From: Amycolatopsis azurea DSM 43854
Lineage (GTDB): Bacteria > Actinomycetota > Actinomycetes > Mycobacteriales > Pseudonocardiaceae
Direction: 5' to 3'
Assembly: GCF_001995215.1 (NCBI RefSeq)
Contig: NZ_MUXN01000020.1
Location: 186,001-250,000 of the forward strand
DNA: 64,000 bases
Under the pieces are notes generated by a model that saw only the letters and a program-made list of their open reading frames with translations, searched no databases and was not told the origin of the DNA. Position 1 is the first letter of the stretch, and each line of letters begins with the position of its first letter. The translations under genes and the position numbers were made by a program. Shown here in pieces: positions 8,851 to 20,685 of the stretch.

Positions 8851-9519
8851 ATGGCGGGGAGACGGCGAACCAAACGTGAAGCGGTCACCGGGGCACGTCC
8901 GGTCGCTCCGGTGGCCCGGGTGCGGATGACGGGGAGCGAGCGCAGGCAGCAGCTGCTCAACGTCGCCAGGGCCCTGTTCGCGGAGAAGGGTTTCGAGGGC
9001 ACTTCCATCGAGGAGATCGCGCATCGCGCGAACGTCTCCAAACCGGTGGTGTACGAGCACTTCGGCGGCAAGGAAGGCATCTACGCCGTCGTCGTCGACC
9101 GCGAGACCCAGCTCCTGCTCGACCGGATGGTCTCCACCCTCCACGGTGGACACCCGAGGGTGATGCTGGAGCAGGCGGCGATCGCGCTGCTCTCCTACGT
9201 CGAGGACTCGCACGACGGCTTCCGCATCCTGGTGCGGGATTCGCCCGTCGCGAGTTCGACGGGCACGTTCTCGACGGTGCTGAACGACATCGCCAGCCAG
9301 GTCGAGCACATCCTCGCGCAGCAGTTCGCCGCGCGGGGCTACGACGAGAAGCTGGCCGCGCTGTACGCGCAGGCGCTCGTCGGGATGGTCGCGCTGACCG
9401 GGCAATGGTGGCTCGACGCCCGCAAACCGAAGCGGGACGAGGTCGCCGCGCATCTGGTCAACCTCGCCTGGAACGGTCTGTCCAATTTGGAGCACAAGCC
9501 CAAGCTGCGGCTGCACTGA
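8851..9519 (+). CDS. TetR-family transcriptional regulator
   Basis: The 222-residue protein has the N-terminal TetR helix-turn-helix at about residues 30-75 (RRQQLLNVARALFAEKGFEG, then IAHRANVSKPVVYEHFGGKE) and a ligand-binding helical C-terminal half. A basic, Pro/Val-rich tail of about 25 residues precedes the HTH. It lies 23 bp downstream of the desaturase and occupies the place of the TetR gene Rv1019 between glmU and mfd in mycobacteria. Its target and ligand are unknown; lipid-related control is an inference from its neighbour. Confidence 0.9.
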   Translation: MAGRRRTKREAVTGARPVAPVARVRMTGSERRQQLLNVARALFAEKGFEGTSIEEIAHRANVSKPVVYEHFGGKEGIYAVVVDRETQLLLDRMVSTLHGGHPRVMLEQAAIALLSYVEDSHDGFRILVRDSPVASSTGTFSTVLNDIASQVEHILAQQFAARGYDEKLAALYAQALVGMVALTGQWWLDARKPKRDEVAAHLVNLAWNGLSNLEHKPKLRLH

Positions 9520-9601
9520 GATCTGCGTCGCGCGGCAGTAACGTTTCCCGGTCGAAGAGCGCTAGGTCCCCCAAAGAGATCATCAAGCTGGGGGAAGCAC
9601 C

Positions 9602-10240
9602 GTGGAAAACTATCCCGCGCCCGCCGTGGAACAGATGGTTCCGCAGAAGAAGAGAACGTGGCTGAAGCCCGTCATCCGGCTGGGCATCTTCGCCGTCATC
9701 GCCGTGATCGCGTTCTTCGTGGCGAATCCGTTCACGGCGTCGAGCACCGAGGTCGGCGCCTGTCTCACGGGCAACGTCGACAACGTGGACAGCGTCAAGA
9801 ACACCGAATGCGGAAAGCCGGACGCCAATTTCAAGGTCGTCGGAAAACAGGATAAAAAGTCGGAAATCGGACTCAAGCTCTCGGGTGGGTCCGAATGCGA
9901 CGACTACCCGACGACCGACGCGTACTTCTTCCAGGGGAAGAAGGGGGCCAGTGACGGCACCCTGCTCTGCCTGGAGGACCTGAAGAACCCGGGTGAGCGG
10001 GCACCGGTCGTCGGCGATTGCCTGCCCGACGGCGTGGTCGAGGCGAAGAAGCTCACGAAGGCGGACTGCGCGACAGCGCGATACAAGGTCCTCGCCATCG
10101 AAAAGAGCGCGACGTTCCTCATCGACGGCAGCACGGTGTGCACCCAGGTGCCGTCGACCGACGAGAAGATCCAGTGGCAGCGGGCGGGCGGCTCGCTGCC
10201 GCAGTCCCGGGTGCTGTGCCTGGACGATCTGAAGAAGTAA
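9602..10240 (+). CDS. membrane-anchored protein of unknown function, Cys-rich exterior
   Basis: The 212-residue protein has one hydrophobic segment at about residues 25-43 followed by an exterior region with several Cys (GACLTGN, NTECGKP, GSECDDYP, LLCLEDL, GDCLPDG, KADCAT). The spacing suggests two related halves held by disulfides, each with a C-L-x-D/E-D/G pattern. The start is GTG at 9602 with GGGGGA 6 nt before it. I do not recognise the family. The two-fold Cys pattern suggests an internal duplication. Confidence 0.75.
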   Translation: MENYPAPAVEQMVPQKKRTWLKPVIRLGIFAVIAVIAFFVANPFTASSTEVGACLTGNVDNVDSVKNTECGKPDANFKVVGKQDKKSEIGLKLSGGSECDDYPTTDAYFFQGKKGASDGTLLCLEDLKNPGERAPVVGDCLPDGVVEAKKLTKADCATARYKVLAIEKSATFLIDGSTVCTQVPSTDEKIQWQRAGGSLPQSRVLCLDDLKK

Positions 10241-10243
10241 GTC

Positions 10244-10636
10244 TCAGCGCAGGAGGCCGGTCTCCCGCAGGTGGTCGAAAATGATCTTGTCCACCGCGGA
10301 GACCCGGTCCCTGTCCTCGTAGCCCAGCCACGCGACTTCCTCGATCTCGCTGCTGGCCGCGAGTGTCCCGCTGAATTCGGCGGTGTAGCAGGTCATCCGG
10401 ACCACGAGCCCCGCCGCGTGCCCGTCGGCCTGCGCTTCGAAGACCCCGGCGGGCGCGACGCTCGCCGGGGTGATCTCCACGGTCAGTTCCTCGCGGATCT
10501 CCCGGATCAGCGTCTCGGTGTCGCTTTCGCCGGGTTCGCGTTTCCCACCGGGCAGGTAGAAGACGGACTTGCCACGCGAGCGGGTGCTCAGGATCCGGTC
10601 GTCCACCAGGTGCAGCCAGGCGATTTTGTCGATCAT
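10244..10636 (-). CDS. NUDIX hydrolase
   Basis: The 130-residue protein has a Nudix box from G31 to V53 (G-x5-E-x7-REIREEL). Residues E46, E49 and E50, which bind metal, are present, but the late Gly of the consensus is Thr52. It should hydrolyse a nucleoside diphosphate linked to another group; the MutT-like size suits nucleotide clean-up. The start ATG is 8 bp after the stop of the isochorismatase-like gene, so the two form an operon. It converges with the membrane-anchored protein gene at 10240. Confidence 0.88.
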   Translation of the reverse strand: MIDKIAWLHLVDDRILSTRSRGKSVFYLPGGKREPGESDTETLIREIREELTVEITPASVAPAGVFEAQADGHAAGLVVRMTCYTAEFSGTLAASSEIEEVAWLGYEDRDRVSAVDKIIFDHLRETGLLR

Positions 10637-10644
10637 GGTTCAGC

Positions 10645-11166
10645 TCAGCTCAGCGCCGCGGCGGTTTCGGCGGTCGTGAGCACTTCGCCCAGCCGCGGGA
10701 AGACCTTCGTGATCGCCGATTCGTGGGAGACGGCGGCGATGCCGGCCATCGCGTCCGAAACGGCGATGGTCTCGTAGGCGTGGTCGACGGCGGCCCGCAG
10801 TGTCGACTCGACGCCGTACTCCGTGGCGATCCCGCCGAACACCAGCGTCTTCACGCCGAGCCCGCGCAGGAGTTCGTCCAGCCCGGTGCCGTAGAACGCG
10901 CCGATCGTGTGCTTGGTGATCAGGTGCTCGCCTTCGCGGGGCGTCAGCTCGGCGACCAGTTCACTGCCGGGCGGCTGCTCGTCGACGTCCGGCCGGTGCG
11001 CCCGCACGTGGACGATCGGTGAGCCGGCCGCGCTGAAGGCGTCTCGCAGCAATACGGCGTTCGCGACGACCTCCGTGCCTTCGATCGGTGTGGTCTCCAA
11101 AGCGACGATCCGCGTCTGGAGGTCGATCAGGACGAGCGCCGTCGTCGCCGGGTCGATCTTCGTCAT
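10645..11166 (-). CDS. isochorismatase-like hydrolase with Cys-to-Gly change at the nucleophile position
   Basis: The 173-residue protein has the cysteine-hydrolase fold with Asp15 (LVLIDLQ) and Lys85 (ITKHTIGAF) of the usual D-K-C triad. In the segment GGIATEYGVEST the position that is Cys in nicotinamidase-type enzymes is Gly118. It may therefore not be an amidase. Some true isochorismatases also lack that Cys, so another chemistry or a non-catalytic role is possible. It is probably co-transcribed with the NUDIX gene 8 bp downstream. Confidence 0.85.
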   Translation of the reverse strand: MTKIDPATTALVLIDLQTRIVALETTPIEGTEVVANAVLLRDAFSAAGSPIVHVRAHRPDVDEQPPGSELVAELTPREGEHLITKHTIGAFYGTGLDELLRGLGVKTLVFGGIATEYGVESTLRAAVDHAYETIAVSDAMAGIAAVSHESAITKVFPRLGEVLTTAETAAALS

Positions 11167-11197
11167 GGCGGGAGCCTAGTGTGCCTATGCTGAGCGC

Positions 11198-11923
11198 ATG
11201 GGGCAGCACAGGGAAGTAGTGATCACCGGCGGTGGAACGGGAATCGGCTACGCGGTCGCGGCGGCGTTCGCCGCACGGGGCGACCGGGTGACGATCACCG
11301 GCCGTCGCGAACATGTCCTCACCGAGGCCGCGGCGTTGCTCGGCGCGAACCCGGTCCCGTTCGACGCGGCCGATCCGGACGCGGTGGAGCGGGCACTGGC
11401 CGAACTGCCCGAGCAGATCGACGTCCTGGTCAACAACGCGGGCGGGAACACCGATTTCCGGAACGGATCCGCCGGGGACCTGAAGTCGTTCGCCGCGAAC
11501 TGGCAGGCCAACCTGGACGCGAACGTGTTCAGCGCCGTGCTGGTCACCCGCGCCCTGCGGGAGAGGTTCGCCGACGGCGCGCGGATCGTCACCATCGGCT
11601 CGATCGCCGCGCACACCGGAGCCGGTTCCTACGGTGCCGCGAAGGCCGCACTGGAGGCGTGGAACGTCGATGTGGCAAGGGAATTCGGGCCGCGCGGGAT
11701 CACCGCGAACATCGTCGCGCCAGGACTGGTCGGGGACACCGAGTTCTTCAACGGCAAGCTGTCCGACGAGCGCAGGGAGTGGCTCATCGGCAATACGATG
11801 ACCAAACGCGCGGGCGAACCCGAGGACGTCGCCGAAGTGGTGGCCTTCCTGGCGAGCCCGGCCGCGCGGCACGTCACCGGCCAGGTCGTCCACGTCAACG
11901 GCGGCGCGTACCTCGGACGTTAG
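11198..11923 (+). CDS. short-chain dehydrogenase/reductase
   Basis: The 241-residue classical SDR has the cofactor loop TGGGTGIG (about residues 10-17), NNAGG at about residues 85-89 and the catalytic Ser and YxxxK in TIGSIAAHTGAGSYGAAK. It reduces or oxidises a carbonyl/alcohol with NAD(P). The Arg pair after beta-strand 2 (TGRRE) favours NADPH. The substrate is unknown. It is divergent from the isochorismatase gene (31 bp gap) and overlaps the end of the next gene by 4 bp tail to tail. Confidence 0.92.
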   Translation: MGQHREVVITGGGTGIGYAVAAAFAARGDRVTITGRREHVLTEAAALLGANPVPFDAADPDAVERALAELPEQIDVLVNNAGGNTDFRNGSAGDLKSFAANWQANLDANVFSAVLVTRALRERFADGARIVTIGSIAAHTGAGSYGAAKAALEAWNVDVAREFGPRGITANIVAPGLVGDTEFFNGKLSDERREWLIGNTMTKRAGEPEDVAEVVAFLASPAARHVTGQVVHVNGGAYLGR

Positions 11924-13104
11924 GCGCCAGGGGTGACACGCAGCAGCTTGTCGTCCTTGCCTTCCGAAGTCGTGATGTAGAGGGCGCCGTCCGGTCCGCC
12001 GCGGACGGCGCGCAGCCTGCCGAACTTGTCGTCGAATTCAGGCGGCAGCGTCACTTCGGTGACCTTGCCGGTTTCGTCGAGGCGGAACAGCAGGAGCTTC
12101 TGCCCCTTCAACGCGGTGACGGCGAGCGAGCCTTCGAGCGTGCCCCACTGCGATCCGGTGAGGAACTCGGCGCCGCAGATCGCCTCGGTGATCTCGCCGG
12201 TCGTCCACAAAGGACTGACGGCGTCCGGGAACCGTTGCTTGTCGGTCATCGGGACGCCTTCGTCGTATTCGGTCTCGGTGCCGCCCTTGGACGGGTCCCA
12301 GCCGTAGTTCGCGCCTGCGCGCTCCAGGTTGACCTCGTCGTCGATGGTCGGCCCGTGCTCGGCGGTGAACACCTGCCCGGTGCCCGGCCGGACCGTGACG
12401 CCCTGGACGTTGCGGTGCCCGTAAGTGAACAGCCGCTGTTCGTTCGGATTCGCCGAGGAGATGAACGGGTTGTCCGGCAACGGGTTCCCGGTCTTCGCGT
12501 CGACGCGCAGCACCTTGCCGCCGAGGCTCGTGCGGTCCTGCGGATGCTGCGGGCGGGCGGTGTCGCCGGTGCCGACGAGCAGCGCGCCGTCCGCGCCGAA
12601 CGTGGGACGGCAGCCCGAATGCCTGCCGCTGGGGTTCACCGGCAGCCCGGTCAGCAGGTCCTTGACCTTCGTGGCGCTCGCGTTGTCGTCGGAAAGCCGC
12701 CAGGTGACCAGCCGGATGTCGACGGCGTTGTCGCCTTCCTTGTGGGTCTGGCAGGTGATGAACTCGCGCGACGTCGCGAAGTCCTTGCTGATCACCATCC
12801 CCATCAGGCCGCCCTCGCCGCGCACGAGGACGTCGGAGAAGTCGGCGGTGACGTCGCGTTTCGTGCCGCCGTCGACCAGAGCGAGCTTTCCGGGCCGCTG
12901 GGTGACGAGGATCTTGCCGTCCGGCAGGAAGCCGACGTCCCAGCCGTGTTCGAGCCCGGCCGTCACCTGTTCGACCTTCAGCTTCGACACGGCGGGCTTC
13001 GAGGTGACCGGCGGCGCGCTCTGTACCTGCTCGCTCGACGCCCCGGAACAGGCCGTGACCAGCAAGAACAGCGAGGCGAACGCGGCGACGGCGGTAGTGC
13101 GCAT
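11920..13104 (-). CDS. lipoprotein of the PQQ-dependent glucose/sorbosone dehydrogenase family
   Basis: The 394-residue protein is an extracytoplasmic beta-propeller related to soluble sugar dehydrogenases. It has a signal peptide with lipobox LLVTAC (Cys19). Recognisable motifs are GWDVGFLPDGKILVTQR, the GRHSGCRPTFGADGALLVGTGD block and YGHRNVQGVTV, followed by AEHGPTIDDEVN. ATG 13104 is chosen because the signal peptide begins there; an in-frame upstream ATG would add 17 residues that are not signal-like. PQQ use is inferred from the family, and no PQQ genes are nearby. Confidence 0.87.
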   Translation of the reverse strand: MRTTAVAAFASLFLLVTACSGASSEQVQSAPPVTSKPAVSKLKVEQVTAGLEHGWDVGFLPDGKILVTQRPGKLALVDGGTKRDVTADFSDVLVRGEGGLMGMVISKDFATSREFITCQTHKEGDNAVDIRLVTWRLSDDNASATKVKDLLTGLPVNPSGRHSGCRPTFGADGALLVGTGDTARPQHPQDRTSLGGKVLRVDAKTGNPLPDNPFISSANPNEQRLFTYGHRNVQGVTVRPGTGQVFTAEHGPTIDDEVNLERAGANYGWDPSKGGTETEYDEGVPMTDKQRFPDAVSPLWTTGEITEAICGAEFLTGSQWGTLEGSLAVTALKGQKLLLFRLDETGKVTEVTLPPEFDDKFGRLRAVRGGPDGALYITTSEGKDDKLLRVTPGA

Positions 13105-13151
13105 GGCATCAGCATGCCAGCCCCGCCAATCGCCCGCGAGGAACGAACCGG

Positions 13152-13925
13152 TCATCCGGTGAGGATCGCGGCGGTTTCGGCGTCGGCGGGCAGGAACGTC
13201 TCCAGTTTCAATTCCGACACCGTGACGTCGGCGGCGGTCGCGAACGTCGTGATGGCGGTGATCAGCCGCAGTTCACCCGCCGAAGTGGACAGGCGCATCG
13301 GGACGGCGAACCCGAGATGGTCCGGGCCGGGCGGTCCCGGCGCCGGAACGTAACCTTCGAGTTCGGCGAGGAGCGCGGTGAGCCGCTCGTCGGGGGCGTG
13401 CGCGATCTCCTGCGTCAACCGCTCCAGGATGTGCCGCGCCCAATCCGCGAGGTTCCGCACCCGCGGAGCCATCCCCCGCGGATGCAGGGCGAGCCGCAGC
13501 GTGTTGACCGGTTCCTCCAGCAGTTCCGGCGCCACGTCCTCGAAGAGCAGGTCGAGCGCGTCGTTGCGGGCGACGAGCACGCCGTAGCGGTCGACCACGA
13601 TGGCCGGGTACGGCCGATGCCCGTCGAGCAGCCGTCGCATGCCGTCGAGGACCGGTTTCAGCTTGGGGTCGGTCAGCGACGTTTCGGGGAAGCCGGGCGC
13701 GAACCCGGCCGCGAGCAGCAGGCCGTTGCGTTCCCGGAGCGGAAGTTCGAGCGATTCGGCGACCCGCAGCACCAGGCCGCGGCCGGGGATCGACCGCCCG
13801 CCTTCGAGGAAACTCACGTGCCGTTGCGTGGTCCCGGCCCGGATCGCCAGTTCCAGCTGGGACAGCCGCCGCCGTTCGCGCCAGCCCTTGAGCGCGGGGC
13901 CGAATCCGGAAACCATGGTCGTCAT
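13152..13925 (-). CDS. XRE-family regulator with MmyB-like ligand-binding domain
   Basis: The 257-residue protein starts with a helix-turn-helix (LKGWRERRRLSQLELAIRAG, about residues 12-65). A long C-terminal region resembling the MmyB-type PAS-like sensor follows, with YPAIVVDRYGVLVARNDA and LRLALHPRGMAPRVRNLADW. Such regulators in actinomycetes usually control a divergently transcribed oxidoreductase. That is the arrangement here: an LLM-class enzyme begins 78 bp away on the other strand. A small hydrophobic ligand is likely from the family but cannot be shown here. Confidence 0.88.
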   Translation of the reverse strand: MTTMVSGFGPALKGWRERRRLSQLELAIRAGTTQRHVSFLEGGRSIPGRGLVLRVAESLELPLRERNGLLLAAGFAPGFPETSLTDPKLKPVLDGMRRLLDGHRPYPAIVVDRYGVLVARNDALDLLFEDVAPELLEEPVNTLRLALHPRGMAPRVRNLADWARHILERLTQEIAHAPDERLTALLAELEGYVPAPGPPGPDHLGFAVPMRLSTSAGELRLITAITTFATAADVTVSELKLETFLPADAETAAILTG

Positions 13926-14002
13926 CTTGGCGGAGCCGCGTTCGATGCCGCTATTCCCTCGAAGGAATTGAGGCCATTCCCCGCCGCGGAGATGCTTCCG
14001 GC

Positions 14003-14917
14003 ATGAAATTCGGTCTGGTCGTCCCCACTTATCGATCCATCCTCGACGCCGGGCGCACCGCGCCGGAAATGGTCGCCCTCGCGGTCGAAGCCGAACGCCT
14101 CGGCCTCGATTCGGTCTGGGTCGGCGACACCCTCGCGAAGGCGCCCATCGATCCGTTGACGCTGCTCGGCGCGTTCGCCGCCAGAACCGAGCGGGTCACG
14201 CTCGGCACCGCCGCGCTGCTCCCGGCCCTGCGGGATCCGGTCCTTTCCGCGAACGCGATCCTCTCGCTCGACCTGCTCAGCCAGGGCCGCGTCACGCTCG
14301 GCGTCGGCGCGGGGTTCGCGGGCCGCAGCGAACCCGAGTTCGCCTTCACCCGCGTTCCGTGGGAGCGGAGGCGGGCCCGGCTCGACGACATCGTCGCGCT
14401 GTGGCGGCACGTCTGGAGCGGGAAGAGCGGCCCGTTCCACGGCGAAGTACTGCACTACGACACCCTTCCTGAGTACCCGGAGCCGTACCGGCCCGGTGGC
14501 CCGCCGGTCTGGCTCGCCGCGTTCACCCCCGGAGCGCTGAAGCGAGCGGGACGGTCATACGACGGCTGGCTGCCGTATCCGCCCGACGTCGCGGACTACG
14601 CCGACGGTCTCGCGAAGATCCGCGAAACCGCCGTACGCCCGGTGACACCCGCGTTGTTCGCGACAGTGCTCATCGAGGACGACCCGATCCGGGCACGGGA
14701 GCGGCTGGAGGACTACGCGCGGCGCAATTACGGCGTCCCGCTGGACTTCGTCGAGAAGATCCAGGTGCAGATCGCGGGCAGCCGGGACGAGGTCGCCGAA
14801 AGGCTTCACGAATACGGGAACGCGGGCGCCGAACACGTGCTGATCCGCATCGCGACGCAGGAACCGGCCGAGTTCGACGAGCAGCTCCCGAAGGTCGTCG
14901 ACGCCCTGCCCAGGTAA
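14003..14917 (+). CDS. LLM-class flavin/F420-dependent oxidoreductase
   Basis: The 304-residue TIM-barrel protein begins MKFGLVVPTYRSILDAGRTA. It has the LGVGAGFAGRSEPEFAF motif and a YPEPYRPGGPPVWLAAFTPG segment, both typical of luciferase-like monooxygenases and F420-dependent reductases. It is divergent from the MmyB-like XRE gene, its probable regulator. The 77-bp space between them must hold both promoters and the operator; I see no clear palindrome in it. The substrate is unknown. Confidence 0.85.
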   Translation: MKFGLVVPTYRSILDAGRTAPEMVALAVEAERLGLDSVWVGDTLAKAPIDPLTLLGAFAARTERVTLGTAALLPALRDPVLSANAILSLDLLSQGRVTLGVGAGFAGRSEPEFAFTRVPWERRRARLDDIVALWRHVWSGKSGPFHGEVLHYDTLPEYPEPYRPGGPPVWLAAFTPGALKRAGRSYDGWLPYPPDVADYADGLAKIRETAVRPVTPALFATVLIEDDPIRARERLEDYARRNYGVPLDFVEKIQVQIAGSRDEVAERLHEYGNAGAEHVLIRIATQEPAEFDEQLPKVVDALPR

Positions 14918-14958
14918 TCGCGCGGCGGACTGTCGGTGCCCCCACGTAGGCTGGGACG

Positions 14959-18528
<3,570 letters not shown>

Positions 18529-18590
18529 GCGAATCGCGACTGCGTTCCCGGTTCTCTCGCAGGGGCCGGTATGAGAGGGTAGGCGCTGTG

Positions 18591-19595
18591 ATGCGGATCA
18601 TGGGGCGCCGTCGCGCGCTGGTCGGGGTTCTTGCCGGTTCTCTCCTGCTCGCCGGCTGTAACGCCGGACCCGGGCAGGTCGGCGCCGCGGTGATCGTCGG
18701 CGGCAAGACCGTTTCGGTGGATCGCGTGCAGCAGCTGATCGACAAGGCCGTCCGCGAGCATCCGTACGGGCAGCAGCTCGCCAGTGAGCACAAGCTCGAC
18801 CTCGTCGGCCGTGAGATCGTGCGCCAGGAGATCCTCCACGACCTCACCGAGCGTGCCGCTCAGCGGGAAGGCGTCCGGGTCGACGAGGCCCTCGTCGTGA
18901 ACGCGCTGCAGAACGATCCGCTGGCGAAGCCGATGCAGGCCAACCCGCAGAACGACCCCGCGCTCAGCGTCCAGCAGCTCGTGGCCCGCGTGCGGGATCA
19001 CCGCGATTCCCTGGTCGACGCGGCGCTGCAGACCCAGCTCGCGATGAAGTACCTGGACAAGCTCACCGTCACCTTCGATTTCAGCTCGGTCTCCTCGACC
19101 GACGCCACCGGCTCCGACGCGGACAAGCTGCGTGAGCAGGCGATCGAGAAGGCCCGGAAGTTCGCCGCTTCGCCGAACGCGGCCGCCGAACTGATCGCGC
19201 AGGACCAGCAGGCCTCCGACACACAGGCCGGCACCGGCCAGAAGCTGCCGGCGCTGCAGTCGCCCGCGACCGCGGCCACCGTCCTCTTCGGTCTCGAACC
19301 CAACACCGTCGCCGCGTTCCAGCCGACGCCGCAGCAGCCGCTGTGGGTCGTCGTCGTGGTGCGTGAGCGGGCCGCCGACAAGCCCGTCGCGTCGGATCAG
19401 GCCACTCAGCCCAGCGCTCAGCAGCTGGCCGCGGTCGGTATCCGGCTCCTCCAGCCGTACCTCGACCAGGTCGACCTCAAGGTCAACCCGCGCTACGGCG
19501 TGTGGGATGTTGTGGGCATGGACCTCGCGCCCAACGAAGCTTCGAAGAAGGGCATCGTGCTGCCTGTGCACGGTGCCTCCCCGCGAAACCCGTGA
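18591..19595 (+). CDS. SurA-like lipoprotein (putative extracytoplasmic chaperone)
   Basis: The 334-residue protein has a basic N-terminus and lipobox LLLAGC (Cys23), so it is lipid-anchored outside the membrane. Residues 30-190 look like the helical SurA N-terminal domain (QQLIDKAVREHPYGQQLASE and repeated VDEALV-type helices). No parvulin prolyl-isomerase domain is evident after it. A role in folding secreted proteins is inferred. ATG 18591 is chosen because the signal peptide begins there. Its stop overlaps the GTG of mazG (GTGA), implying coupling. Confidence 0.82.
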   Translation: MRIMGRRRALVGVLAGSLLLAGCNAGPGQVGAAVIVGGKTVSVDRVQQLIDKAVREHPYGQQLASEHKLDLVGREIVRQEILHDLTERAAQREGVRVDEALVVNALQNDPLAKPMQANPQNDPALSVQQLVARVRDHRDSLVDAALQTQLAMKYLDKLTVTFDFSSVSSTDATGSDADKLREQAIEKARKFAASPNAAAELIAQDQQASDTQAGTGQKLPALQSPATAATVLFGLEPNTVAAFQPTPQQPLWVVVVVRERAADKPVASDQATQPSAQQLAAVGIRLLQPYLDQVDLKVNPRYGVWDVVGMDLAPNEASKKGIVLPVHGASPRNP

Positions 19596-20515
19596 CAGCT
19601 GCTGTCGTCGTGATCGCCCACGGGGCGACACTGCCCGCCGAGGCACTTTCGATCTTGCGAAGCAGTCACGCCGTGTACGCGGCTTCCGATGTCGATCCAG
19701 GCGTTTTCGGGGTGCCTTCGCTCGGTGACGCACAGGTGCGCGACCTCGTGCTCATCGCCGGTTCGCGCCGGGAACCGAGGGCCGCGGAGCTGATCAGGTC
19801 GGGCGCGCGGGTGCTCGAAGCGCCCGTTCCGCCACTGGTCGAGGCCGCCGAAGTGATGGACCGCCTGCGCTCGCCGGGCGGTTGCCCGTGGGACGCCGTG
19901 CAGACGCACGAGTCGCTTCGTCAGTACCTCGTCGAGGAGACCTACGAGCTGCTCGACGCGATCGAAGAGGGCGACAGGGCCGCCTTGCGCGAGGAACTCG
20001 GCGACGTCCTGCTCCAGGTGCTGTTCCACGCGCGCGTCGCCGCCGAGGACTCCGACGACCCGTTCGGGATCGACGAGGTCGCGTCCGAACTGGTCGCGAA
20101 ACTCGTCGGCCGCCATCCGCACGTGTTCACCGACGCCCCGCGAGTCGAAACCGTCGGTGACCAGAACCTGAAGTGGGAAGAACTGAAACAGGCCGAGAAG
20201 AGCCGGCAGTCCATTGTGGATGGCGTCGCGCTCGGTCAGCCCGCCGTGGCGCTGGCCGGGAAGCTCGGCCAACGCAGCGGCCGCGCCGGCATCCCGCTCG
20301 ACCTGTTCCCCGAAGGTTCCGAAGCGGCCGCCCAGCTGTTCCGGGTCGCCGCGACCGCTCGCCGGGCGGGCATCGATCCCGAAGGTGAACTTCGCGCCGT
20401 GGCGAAGCGGTTCGCGCAGGACATCCGCGCCGCCGAACAGGCCGCCCGCGACACCGGTCTCGAACCGACGACGCTGGAGGCCGACGGCTGGCGCAAATTC
20501 TGGCCGAACTCTTGA
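19592..20515 (+). CDS. mazG: nucleoside triphosphate pyrophosphohydrolase MazG
   Basis: MazG hydrolyses NTPs/dNTPs to NMP and PPi and cleans damaged nucleotides. The 307-residue protein has an N-terminal extension of about 90 residues, as in mycobacterial MazG, then the catalytic domain starting LRSPGGCPWD with metal ligands in VEETYELLDAIEEGD and LREELGDVLLQVLFH. The C-terminal half is a second, degenerate MazG-like region with LKWEELKQAEK. GTG 19592 overlaps the stop of the SurA-like gene. In-frame upstream sequence lies inside that gene and is not used. Confidence 0.94.
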   Translation: MTAAVVVIAHGATLPAEALSILRSSHAVYAASDVDPGVFGVPSLGDAQVRDLVLIAGSRREPRAAELIRSGARVLEAPVPPLVEAAEVMDRLRSPGGCPWDAVQTHESLRQYLVEETYELLDAIEEGDRAALREELGDVLLQVLFHARVAAEDSDDPFGIDEVASELVAKLVGRHPHVFTDAPRVETVGDQNLKWEELKQAEKSRQSIVDGVALGQPAVALAGKLGQRSGRAGIPLDLFPEGSEAAAQLFRVAATARRAGIDPEGELRAVAKRFAQDIRAAEQAARDTGLEPTTLEADGWRKFWPNS

Positions 20516-20533
20516 GTCAGGTACGCCGGAAGT

Positions 20534-20584
20534 GTCGCGAAAGCCGCTTTCGAGGCGTCTGACGTCGCGAAAGCGACTTTCGCG
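20534..20584. repeat. two tandem copies of a CGAAAG-centred palindrome after mazG
   Basis: GTCGCGAAAGCCGCTTTCGAG (20534-20554) and GTCGCGAAAGCGACTTTCGCG (20564-20584) are related 21-mers 30 bp apart, each nearly self-complementary (CGAAAG/CTTTCG). They lie just past the mazG stop and could terminate transcription or be a dispersed palindromic repeat. Confidence 0.65.
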
Positions 20585-20651
20585 CCATCGCGTCCGAGCC
20601 TCGATCGGCCGAGGTCGCGCAGCCGCTGTGATGCGGAACACAATCGGGTGA

Positions 20652-20676
20652 GAACCGATTCCGTGATCTCGACGTC
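20652..20676 (+). promoter_or_regulatory. candidate ECF-type promoter of the sigma-factor operon
   Basis: GAACC (20652-20656), a 16-nt spacer and CGTC (20673-20676) match the usual ECF promoter pattern (AAC-type -35, CGTC -10). With transcription starting about 7-10 nt later, the mRNA would begin at or near GTG 20686, which would make it leaderless. It suggests autoregulation by the encoded sigma factor. Confidence 0.5.
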
Positions 20677-20685
20677 TTGCCGGGT

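Noticed and set aside
20534..20584. Possible CRISPR repeats
   Set aside because: There are only two copies 30 bp apart, each self-complementary, with no spacers of constant length and no cas genes. I see no CRISPR array anywhere in the window.
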